Made by a program: the position numbers and the translations under genes. Below, one piece after another: positions 18,817 through 25,827 of a stretch of DNA of 64,000 nucleotides. The stretch covers positions 4,464,001 through 4,528,000 of the forward strand of contig NZ_CP114285.2 in NCBI RefSeq assembly GCF_027111255.2. The letters run 5' to 3'. Below the pieces are notes generated by a model. That model made no database searches, was not told where the DNA came from, and saw nothing but the letters and a program-made list of their open reading frames with translations. Origin of the DNA: Flavobacterium flavigenum. Its GTDB lineage: Bacteria > Bacteroidota > Bacteroidia > Flavobacteriales > Flavobacteriaceae. Numbering within the stretch: the stretch's first letter is position 1; each line of letters begins with the position of its first letter.

Positions 18817-18849
18817 AAAAAATAGCTTCCGATCTGGAAGCTATTTTTT
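18817..18849. terminator. Bidirectional terminator
   Basis: Perfect 14-bp stem AAAAAATAGCTTCC / GGAAGCTATTTTTT with a 5-nt loop, between convergent genes. A/T tracts on both sides suit termination in both directions. Confidence 0.85.
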
Positions 18850-18867
18850 TTGTAACTAAAAATATTT

Positions 18868-19413
18868 TTATTCCGTAAAAGGAATAGCAACTCTTAATTT
18901 ATCCCAGCCTAAGTTTAAAACAACTCCTTTATCACCTTTTGTAAAAACCATTGAGAAAGCTTCTAAAGAATCTGTAGCTTGTGTTACAGGAACTTTCAAT
19001 CTGGCTACATCGTTTGCTTCTTTATAAGAATAAGATCCCCAAACATTTAAATCTTTACTGATTATAATAGTGATATTGTCTTTTTCAGGAAGGGTAAATA
19101 AAGTATAACTACCTGCTTTTATCTTTTTATCTCCTAATTTCATGTCCTTATAGAAAGTGATTTCTGGTGCCTCATTTGCTCCAGTTCGCCATACTTTTCC
19201 TTCTGGAACAAGTTCGCTTAATGCACGCCCTTTTAGTTGTGGTCTGCTGTAAGTAATTTTTACAATTTTCGCAGCTTCTTTATAATCGTTAGGGTAAGCT
19301 GCTGCATCCATTGGACTTTTGTCTAAGTCAGGAAATTTTTGAGCATTGGCATTTAAAGATAAAAGCATTGTAAATGCAATTGCAATTGTGGTAATAATTG
19401 TAGATCTTTTCAT
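18868..19413 (-). CDS. DUF2911 domain secreted protein
   Basis: 181 residues with a signal peptide (hydrophobic residues 6-22, NANAQ cleavage region). The domain contains KITYSRPQLKGRALSELVPEGKVWRTGANEAPEITFYKDMKLG and SYTLFTLPEKDNITIIISKD, the conserved core of DUF2911. The family is common in Bacteroidota and has no established function. The gene is convergent with the barrel gene and shares its terminator. Confidence 0.88.
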   Translation of the reverse strand: MKRSTIITTIAIAFTMLLSLNANAQKFPDLDKSPMDAAAYPNDYKEAAKIVKITYSRPQLKGRALSELVPEGKVWRTGANEAPEITFYKDMKLGDKKIKAGSYTLFTLPEKDNITIIISKDLNVWGSYSYKEANDVARLKVPVTQATDSLEAFSMVFTKGDKGVVLNLGWDKLRVAIPFTE

Positions 19414-19603
19414 AATGATAGTTAAAATTAATGAGTGCTAAAATTAGAGATTGTTTGTCAAAAAATAAAAAACATCGTGTTAATTTTTTACCGTGAACAA
19501 AATCGACTTAAATTGCTATGTAGTAAATAAAATTAGGATTGTTTCAGATCTGTAAACTAAAACCTTTGCATCTTTGTAACTTAAAAAACCTAGTATCTTT
19601 AAA

Positions 19604-20053
19604 ATGACTTTCAAACAAAAAATACATTCTCATTATATGCAAATGGTCCAGGACCGAATCGATGTTTTCAGGGATATGATTTCAAATCTGACCGAAGATT
19701 CTAAAAATGATGCAAAAGGTTCAGCCGGAGATAAACACGAAACAGCATTGTCCATGATGCATATCGAGCAGGAAAAACTGACTAATAAGCTAAAAGAAGC
19801 AATTGCTCAAAAAGCAGTTTTAGATAAAATTGATGCTTCAAAAACAACAGAAAATATTATTTCCGGTAGTCTGGTAAAAGCTAACGGAATTTATTTGTAC
19901 CTGAGTGTTGCCCTTCCAAAAATTGCAATTGACGGAATAAATGTTATTGCGCTTTCTCCACAATCTCCTTTGGGTGTCCATTTGATGGGAAATAGGGTTG
20001 GTTTTCAGTTTGAGATTAATAAGACGCATTATACAATTGAGAGTGTAGAGTAA
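19604..20053 (+). CDS. GreA/GreB-like small protein, function unknown
   Basis: 149 residues. The first 80 or so are charged and helical with a probable coiled-coil hairpin (MTFKQKIHSHYMQMVQDRIDV through LKEAIAQKAVLDKI), including GSAGDKHETA. A compact beta-rich C-terminal half ends in SPQSPLGVHLMGNRVGFQF. This order and the SPLG turn are reminiscent of Gre factors, where SPxG lies in the C-terminal domain, but the acidic tip residues are not evident. Some database entries of related proteins are named 3-oxoacyl-ACP synthase, for which I see no support. Function is left open. Confidence 0.6.
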   Translation: MTFKQKIHSHYMQMVQDRIDVFRDMISNLTEDSKNDAKGSAGDKHETALSMMHIEQEKLTNKLKEAIAQKAVLDKIDASKTTENIISGSLVKANGIYLYLSVALPKIAIDGINVIALSPQSPLGVHLMGNRVGFQFEINKTHYTIESVE

Positions 20054-20065
20054 AAAGATTCGGCT

Positions 20066-20150
20066 CAATCTGTCATTCCTAGGCACGAGGACACGAGCGA
20101 TATCGAACTGGCGAAGCAATCTTCGCAAGTAATTCGACAAAGATTGGCAT
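20066..20150. repeat. GC-richer intergenic element with a perfect hairpin
   Basis: The 330 bp between the Gre-like gene and asnB holds an element visibly richer in G/C than its surroundings, including GCGAAG-CAAT-CTTCGC (20111-20126), a perfect 6-bp stem with a tetraloop. It begins near GTCATTCC and ends near AAAGATTGGC. Its composition suggests a dispersed repeat family, but only one copy is in the window. The rest of this gap shows only AT-rich sequence and the asnB leader. Confidence 0.5.
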
Positions 20151-20383
20151 AAAATTTAAAGTTAATTGTTCAGGAAGAGATTACTTTTTAAACCAGTTTT
20201 ATCTTCAAGATTAAAATTTTAAAGTTTGAGTCTTTTTTTGATGTTAAAATTTTACATTTAGTATGTAAATTGATTATTTCGATTGTTATTTGTAATTGAT
20301 ATTGCTATTTGTGTTTTTCAATTGTAACTAATACTCCATCTTTGCCCTATCAAAATAAAATTAAAAAGAAAAAATATAAAATT

Positions 20384-22060
20384 ATGTGTGGAATTGTATG
20401 TGCCTTTGACTTAAAGCAAAAAGCCGAAACCTTAAGACCTCAAGTATTAGAAATGTCTAAAATCATTCGTCACCGCGGACCGGACTGGAGCGGAATTTAC
20501 AGTAATGACAAAGCAATTCTTTCTCATGAGCGTTTGGCAATTGTTGATCCGGCTTCTGGAAAACAACCATTGTTTACAGAAGACAAAAAACTGGTTTTAG
20601 CTGCAAATGGCGAAATCTACAACCACAGAGAGCTTCGTAAACAATTTGCAGGAAAATATAACTTTCAGACTGAAAGTGACTGCGAAGTTATTTTGGCTCT
20701 TTACAAAGAAAAAGGACCTCATTTTGTTGATGAAATGAACGGAATCTTCGGATTTGCAATTTATGATGTTGATAAGGATGAGTATTTCATTGCTCGTGAC
20801 CACATGGGAATTATTCCATTATACATTGGTTGGGATCAAAACGGGACTTTCTATGTTGCTTCAGAATTGAAAGCTTTAGAAGGATATTGTACAAAAATCG
20901 AGTTATTCCCTCCAGGACATTATATGACTAGTAAGGACGGTGAATTTGTGCAATGGTACAAAAGAGACTGGACAGAATATGATGCTGTAAAAGATAACGA
21001 AACTAGTATTCCTGCGATTAAAGAAGCGTTGGAAGCTGCGGTTCACAGACAATTGATGAGTGATGTTCCTTACGGAGTTTTACTTTCAGGCGGTTTAGAT
21101 TCTTCTATTACATCGGCTGTAGCCAAAAAATTTGCGCAAAAACGTATTGAGTCTGATGATACTACTGATGCCTGGTACCCACAATTGCACTCTTTCTCAG
21201 TTGGTCTGGAGGGTTCTCCTGATTTAGCTGCAGCAAGAAAAGTAGCAGATCATATCGGAACCATTCACCACGAAATTAAATTTACAATTCAGGAAGGTTT
21301 AGATGCTGTTCGCGATGTAATTTATAACCTTGAAACGTATGATGTAACGACAGTAAGAGCTTCCACTCCAATGTGGTTAATGGCGAGAGTTATCAAATCA
21401 ATGGGAATCAAAATGGTGCTTTCAGGAGAAGGTGCGGATGAGTTATTTGGAGGTTATTTATATTTCCATAAAGCGCCAAACGCAAGAGAATTTCACGAAG
21501 AAAACGTTCGTAAATTAGGTAAACTTCATATGTATGACTGTTTACGTGCTAACAAAAGTTTAGCTGCCTGGGGAATCGAAGGGCGTGTGCCTTTCTTAGA
21601 TAAAGAATTTATGGATGTTGCTATGCGGATCAACCCACAGGATAAAATGATCAACAAAGAGCACCCGATGGAAAAATGGGTAGTTCGTAAAGCTTTTGAA
21701 GACATGCTTCCTGAAAGTGTTGCATGGAGACAAAAAGAACAATTTTCTGATGGGGTAGGATACAGCTGGATCGATACTTTGAAAGAAGTAGTTGCAAGAG
21801 AGGTTTCAGATGAGCAATTAGCAAACGCGAGATTCAAATTTCCGTTACAGACTCCAACTTCAAAAGAAGAGTATTATTATCGTTCTATTTTTACAGAACA
21901 CTTTCCAAGTGATGCAGCGGCATTATGCGTTCCTCAGGAAGCGAGTGTGGCTTGTAGTACAAAAATTGCTTTGGAGTGGGATGAAGCTTTCAAAAACATG
22001 AATGATCCTTCTGGAAGAGCGGTTGCGAGTGTACATGATGATGCATATCAAAAATCATAA
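20384..22060 (+). CDS. asnB: Asparagine synthase B, glutamine-hydrolysing
   Basis: 558 residues from the ATG at 20384, which places the nucleophile Cys at position 2 (MCGIVCAFD). The open frame extends 25 codons upstream, but a longer N-terminus would block the Cys2 mechanism, so that start is rejected. The N-terminal class-II glutaminase has IRHRGPDWSG and LAANGEIYNHRELR. The synthetase half has the PP-loop LLSGGLDSS, SVGLEGSPDLAAA and VLSGEGADELFGGY. It makes asparagine from aspartate, ATP and glutamine. A strong hairpin terminator follows. Confidence 0.96.
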   Translation: MCGIVCAFDLKQKAETLRPQVLEMSKIIRHRGPDWSGIYSNDKAILSHERLAIVDPASGKQPLFTEDKKLVLAANGEIYNHRELRKQFAGKYNFQTESDCEVILALYKEKGPHFVDEMNGIFGFAIYDVDKDEYFIARDHMGIIPLYIGWDQNGTFYVASELKALEGYCTKIELFPPGHYMTSKDGEFVQWYKRDWTEYDAVKDNETSIPAIKEALEAAVHRQLMSDVPYGVLLSGGLDSSITSAVAKKFAQKRIESDDTTDAWYPQLHSFSVGLEGSPDLAAARKVADHIGTIHHEIKFTIQEGLDAVRDVIYNLETYDVTTVRASTPMWLMARVIKSMGIKMVLSGEGADELFGGYLYFHKAPNAREFHEENVRKLGKLHMYDCLRANKSLAAWGIEGRVPFLDKEFMDVAMRINPQDKMINKEHPMEKWVVRKAFEDMLPESVAWRQKEQFSDGVGYSWIDTLKEVVAREVSDEQLANARFKFPLQTPTSKEEYYYRSIFTEHFPSDAAALCVPQEASVACSTKIALEWDEAFKNMNDPSGRAVASVHDDAYQKS

Positions 22061-22087
22061 TAAAGTTTTAGAACTTAATATTTACAG

Positions 22088-22114
22088 AAAAACGTTCTCT
22101 TTGAGGACGTTTTT
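22088..22114 (+). terminator. asnB terminator
   Basis: 12-bp stem AAAAACGTTCTC / GAGGACGTTTTT with one wobble pair and a TTT loop, 27 bp after the asnB stop. Confidence 0.8.
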
Positions 22115-22188
22115 CGTGGTTTAGAAACTTATTTTTAAATGTTTTTTTAAGATTATTTTGTTGAATATTAAGTGTTTGTTTGTGTTTT

Positions 22189-22420
22189 TATATTTGGCTT
22201 TTGCCGCAAGAATTTAGTAATGCAAACATAGGAAAATGTAATAAAAAGTGGATAATCCTAATTCAGGCGAAAAACTGAATGATGTACACCGGAATGCTGG
22301 TGCTGAAATCACAAAAACAGGTTGTTTGATAATTAAAAACGATTTTAGATTCTGCATTTAAATTTTGGAAAGATAATTTTAAAGAAACCGAAATGATATT
22401 TTTATGTTATTTCGGTTTTT
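22189..22420 (+). other. Gene-free stretch with a promoter-like box and a terminator-like hairpin
   Basis: The 500 bp between the asnB terminator and gyrB has no convincing ORF. It contains TATATTTG at 22189-22196, a perfect flavobacterial -7 box, and about 190 bp later the hairpin AAACCGAAAT...ATTTCGGTTTTTT (about 22384-22420). Together they could bound a small RNA. A GTG-started 37-codon frame (from about 22250) lies between them but has no recognised homology. The -33 match is weak. Confidence 0.3.
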
Positions 22421-22570
22421 TATGTTATTCCTATTTTCAGAATTTCGAATTTATGAAGTTTGGAATTTAATGGTGCCTTTTGGAATTTATTTTCTATAAT
22501 TTTTAATAATTCTGTTAATAACTTAGGTGCTTTAAATACTATTTTAAGAGGTATATAAAATGCGTTTTCA

Positions 22571-22578
22571 TATATTTG
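22571..22578 (+). promoter_or_regulatory. gyrB promoter -7 box
   Basis: TATATTTG matches TAnnTTTG exactly, about 40 bp upstream of the gyrB ATG. The -33 element is not clear. Confidence 0.5.
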
Positions 22579-22618
22579 CGTGTTAAGACAATAATTACAT
22601 TTTTTTAGAATAAATTAT

Positions 22619-24559
22619 ATGAGCGAAGAAATCAAGAAGAACAATTATTCAGCAGATAGTATTCAGGCATTAGAAGGAATGGAGCATGTAAGAATGCGTC
22701 CATCGATGTATATTGGAGATGTAGGGGTTCGAGGGCTTCACCATTTGGTTTACGAAGTTGTGGATAACTCTATTGATGAGGCGATGGGAGGTCATTGCGA
22801 TACGATTGGTGTCTCAATAAACGAAGACGGTTCTGTAACGGTTGAAGACAACGGTCGTGGTATTCCGGTTGATTTACATAAAAAAGAAGGGGTTTCTGCG
22901 CTTGAGGTTGTAATGACAAAAATTGGGGCAGGAGGTAAGTTTGATAAAGATTCTTATAAGGTTTCCGGAGGTCTTCACGGTGTAGGGGTTTCGGTTGTAA
23001 ATGCGCTTTCTGTTCATATGAAATCTACCGTGTTTAGGGAAGGTAAAATCTACGAGCAGGAATACGAAAGAGGAAAAGCATTATATCCGGTAAAACAAAT
23101 CGGGGAAACAGATAAGCGAGGTACACGTCAGACTTTTTATCCGGATGATACTATTTTTCAGCAGACTACGGAGTTCTCATATGATACACTTTCAGCTCGT
23201 ATGCGTGAACTTTCTTTTTTGAATAAAGGGATCACAATTACTTTTACAGACAAAAGAGAGGTTGACGAAAAAGGCGAATTTAAAAGCGAAGTTTTTCATT
23301 CTACAGAAGGACTTAAAGAATATATCCGCTATTTAGACGGTAACCGTGAGCCAATTATTTCTCACGTAATCAGCATGGATCACGATAAAGGTGAGATCCC
23401 GGTTGAAGTAGCGTTGATTTACAATACAAGTTATACAGAGAATATTTTCTCTTATGTAAACAATATCAATACACATGAAGGTGGTACCCATTTGCAGGGT
23501 TTTAGAAGTGGTTTGACAAGAACACTTAAAAAATACGCAGATTCATCCGGAATGCTGGATAAATTGAAATTCGAAATTGCCGGAGATGATTTCCGTGAAG
23601 GTCTAACAGCTATTATTTCGGTAAAAGTTGCAGAACCTCAATTTGAAGGACAGACAAAAACCAAACTTGGAAACAGAGAAGTAGTTTCTCCGGTTTCTCA
23701 GGCTGTTGGAGAAATGCTTGAGAATTATCTTGAAGAAAATCCAAATGATGCAAGAGTAATTATCCAGAAAGTAATTTTAGCTGCCCAGGCACGTCATGCT
23801 GCGAAAAAAGCACGTGAAATGGTTCAGCGTAAAACCGTTATGGGTGGCGGCGGATTGCCAGGGAAATTATCAGATTGTTCTGAGCAGGATCCTGCAAGAT
23901 GTGAGGTTTATCTTGTCGAGGGAGACTCGGCAGGTGGAACTGCAAAACAAGGTCGTGACCGTAATTTTCAGGCCATTTTGCCATTACGAGGTAAGATTCT
24001 GAATGTTGAAAAAGCAATGCATCATAAAGTGTTTGAAAACGAAGAGATTCGTAATATTTTTACAGCACTTGGTGTTACTGTTGGAACAGAAGAGGACAGT
24101 AAAGCATTGAATCTTTCTAAGCTACGTTATCATAAAGTAATCATCATGTGTGATGCCGATGTCGATGGTAGTCACATTTCTACCTTAATATTAACGTTCT
24201 TCTTCCGCTTCATGAAAGAATTGATTGAAGAAGGTCATGTTTACATTGCAGCTCCACCTTTATATTTAGTTAAAAAAGGAAATAAAAAAGAATACGCGTG
24301 GAATGACGTTCAGCGTGATCAGGCGAATGAAAGAATGGGAGGAAGTGCCGCTATTCAGCGTTATAAAGGTCTTGGAGAGATGAATGCAGAGCAATTGTGG
24401 GAAACTACAATGGATCCAAATTTCAGAACTCTGCGTCAGGTAAATATTGATAGCCTGGCAGAAGCTGATCAGGTTTTTTCAATGTTAATGGGGGATGAGG
24501 TACCACCTCGTAGAGAGTTTATCGAGAAAAATGCCGTTTATGCCAATATTGATGCCTAA
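22619..24559 (+). CDS. gyrB: DNA gyrase subunit B
   Basis: A 646-residue type-IIA topoisomerase B subunit. The GHKL ATPase shows VVDNSIDEAMGG, VEDNGRGIPVD and VSGGLHGVGVSVVNALS. The transducer has QTKTKLGNREV. The TOPRIM domain has LVEGDSAGGTAKQGRDR, LPLRGKILNVEKA and the metal-binding DADVDGSHI. The C-terminus has QRYKGLGEMNAEQLWETTMDP. QTKTKLGN favours gyrase over ParE. With GyrA (not in the window) it introduces negative supercoils. The ATP-site architecture is complete. Confidence 0.97.
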   Translation: MSEEIKKNNYSADSIQALEGMEHVRMRPSMYIGDVGVRGLHHLVYEVVDNSIDEAMGGHCDTIGVSINEDGSVTVEDNGRGIPVDLHKKEGVSALEVVMTKIGAGGKFDKDSYKVSGGLHGVGVSVVNALSVHMKSTVFREGKIYEQEYERGKALYPVKQIGETDKRGTRQTFYPDDTIFQQTTEFSYDTLSARMRELSFLNKGITITFTDKREVDEKGEFKSEVFHSTEGLKEYIRYLDGNREPIISHVISMDHDKGEIPVEVALIYNTSYTENIFSYVNNINTHEGGTHLQGFRSGLTRTLKKYADSSGMLDKLKFEIAGDDFREGLTAIISVKVAEPQFEGQTKTKLGNREVVSPVSQAVGEMLENYLEENPNDARVIIQKVILAAQARHAAKKAREMVQRKTVMGGGGLPGKLSDCSEQDPARCEVYLVEGDSAGGTAKQGRDRNFQAILPLRGKILNVEKAMHHKVFENEEIRNIFTALGVTVGTEEDSKALNLSKLRYHKVIIMCDADVDGSHISTLILTFFFRFMKELIEEGHVYIAAPPLYLVKKGNKKEYAWNDVQRDQANERMGGSAAIQRYKGLGEMNAEQLWETTMDPNFRTLRQVNIDSLAEADQVFSMLMGDEVPPRREFIEKNAVYANIDA

Positions 24560-24573
24560 TAAAATTTAACCGT

Positions 24574-24619
24574 CAATTCGTTTAATTGTTTAAATTTACC
24601 TAAACGATTAAACGAATTG
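24574..24619. repeat. Inverted repeat between gyrB and mdh
   Basis: CAATTCGTTTAAT (24574-24586) and its exact reverse complement (24607-24619) form a 13-bp stem with a 20-nt loop. The ATTCGTTTAA core recurs upstream of valS. No T-tract follows, so it is more likely an intergenic repeat than a terminator. Confidence 0.65.
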
Positions 24620-24664
24620 TTGATTTATAAAATAAATTAACTAATAACCAATAAAGTATAAAAT

Positions 24665-25600
24665 ATGAAAGTTACCATTGTAGGAGCAGGAAATGTTGGA
24701 GCCACTTGTGCGGATGTTATTTCTTATAGAGGAATAGCCAGCGAAGTAGTATTGTTGGATATTAAAGAAGGTTTTGCCGAAGGTAAGGCGTTGGATATTA
24801 TGCAATGCGCTACAAACACAGGTTTTAATACGCATGTGTCAGGTGTTACAAACGATTATTCTAAAACAGCAGGAAGTGATGTAGTAGTAATTACATCCGG
24901 AATTCCAAGAAAGCCGGGAATGACTCGTGAAGAATTAATTGGTATAAACGCAGGAATTGTAAAAACAGTTGCTGAAAATGTATTGAAATATTCGCCTAAT
25001 ACCATTATCGTTATGGTTTCTAATCCTATGGATACTATGACGTATCTGGCTTTAAAATCTACGGGATTGCCTAAAAACAGAATTATAGGTATGGGCGGAG
25101 CATTAGACAGCTCCCGATTCAGAACGTATCTTTCTTTAGCTTTGGATAAACCTGCAAATGATATTTCAGCAATGGTAATTGGCGGTCATGGAGATACAAC
25201 TATGATTCCGTTAACCCGTCTGGCATCTTATAACGGAATTCCGGTAACTGAATTTCTTTCAGAAGATGTGTTGCAAAAAGTAGCTGCTGATACAATGGTT
25301 GGTGGAGCTACTCTTACAGGTCTTTTGGGTACATCGGCATGGTATGCCCCGGGAGCTTCAGTTGCTTTTTTGGTGGATAGTATTTTAAATGATCAGAAAA
25401 AAATGATAGCCTGCTCTGTTTATGTAGATGGAGAATACGGGCAAAAAGATATATGTATTGGAGTACCCTGTATAATTGGTAAAAACGGGGTTGAGCAAAT
25501 TTTAGAAATTCATTTAAACGAAGAAGAAAAAGCTTTGTTTGCTAAAAGCGCAGATGCAGTTAGGGGGATGAATGATGCTCTGAAATCGATTTTAGTATAA
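24665..25600 (+). CDS. mdh: Malate dehydrogenase
   Basis: A 311-residue LDH-like malate dehydrogenase. The NAD-binding loop is GAGNVGATCAD, the active-site loop Arg region is SGIPRKPGMTREELIGINAGIV, the substrate/catalytic region is GALDSSRFRTYL (D148, R152) and the catalytic histidine is H175 in VIGGHGDTTM. Arg81 and Arg88 are in place for a dicarboxylate, supporting malate over lactate. It interconverts malate and oxaloacetate in the TCA cycle. It is followed by its own terminator. Confidence 0.96.
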   Translation: MKVTIVGAGNVGATCADVISYRGIASEVVLLDIKEGFAEGKALDIMQCATNTGFNTHVSGVTNDYSKTAGSDVVVITSGIPRKPGMTREELIGINAGIVKTVAENVLKYSPNTIIVMVSNPMDTMTYLALKSTGLPKNRIIGMGGALDSSRFRTYLSLALDKPANDISAMVIGGHGDTTMIPLTRLASYNGIPVTEFLSEDVLQKVAADTMVGGATLTGLLGTSAWYAPGASVAFLVDSILNDQKKMIACSVYVDGEYGQKDICIGVPCIIGKNGVEQILEIHLNEEEKALFAKSADAVRGMNDALKSILV

Positions 25601-25619
25601 AAAATATCGAAAAAAAAGG

Positions 25620-25650
25620 AAAAGGCTGCACTTTTGCAGTCTTTTTTTTG
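25620..25650 (+). terminator. mdh terminator
   Basis: 11-bp stem AAAAGGCTGCA / TGCAGTCTTTT with one wobble pair, a 4-nt loop and a following T-tract, 20 bp after the mdh stop. Confidence 0.85.
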
Positions 25651-25669
25651 AGATTAATTAATAAATAAA

Positions 25670-25700
25670 TTGTTTAATCTTTTCGAGAATTATATATTTG
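25670..25700 (+). promoter_or_regulatory. secDF promoter
   Basis: TTG (25670-25672), 20 bp, then TATATTTG (25693-25700) is an exact match to the flavobacterial consensus. It predicts a leader of about 120 nt before the secDF ATG. Confidence 0.75.
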
Positions 25701-25725
25701 CTCGGTTTAAAAAAAATGTTGTAAT

Positions 25726-25737
25726 TCGTGATCACGA
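25726..25737. promoter_or_regulatory. Perfect 12-bp palindrome in the secDF leader
   Basis: TCGTGATCACGA is self-complementary and lies about 20 bp downstream of the predicted transcription start. It could be an operator or a short RNA stem. No regulator can be named. Confidence 0.4.
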
Positions 25738-25827
25738 TTTTTTAGTTTTAAAAACTCATGTCAGGGCTTATTTTATGGGAATTTAAAGCAAAAACAAACA
25801 ATAAAACATAATTAATTTTTAGTAATA

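Noticed and set aside
20309..20383. 25-codon N-terminal extension of asparagine synthase
   Set aside because: The glutaminase nucleophile must be Cys2, which requires the start at 20384.
22250..22366. 37-codon GTG-started frame upstream of gyrB
   Set aside because: No homology, no start-site support and poor codon pattern. It is not listed as a gene.
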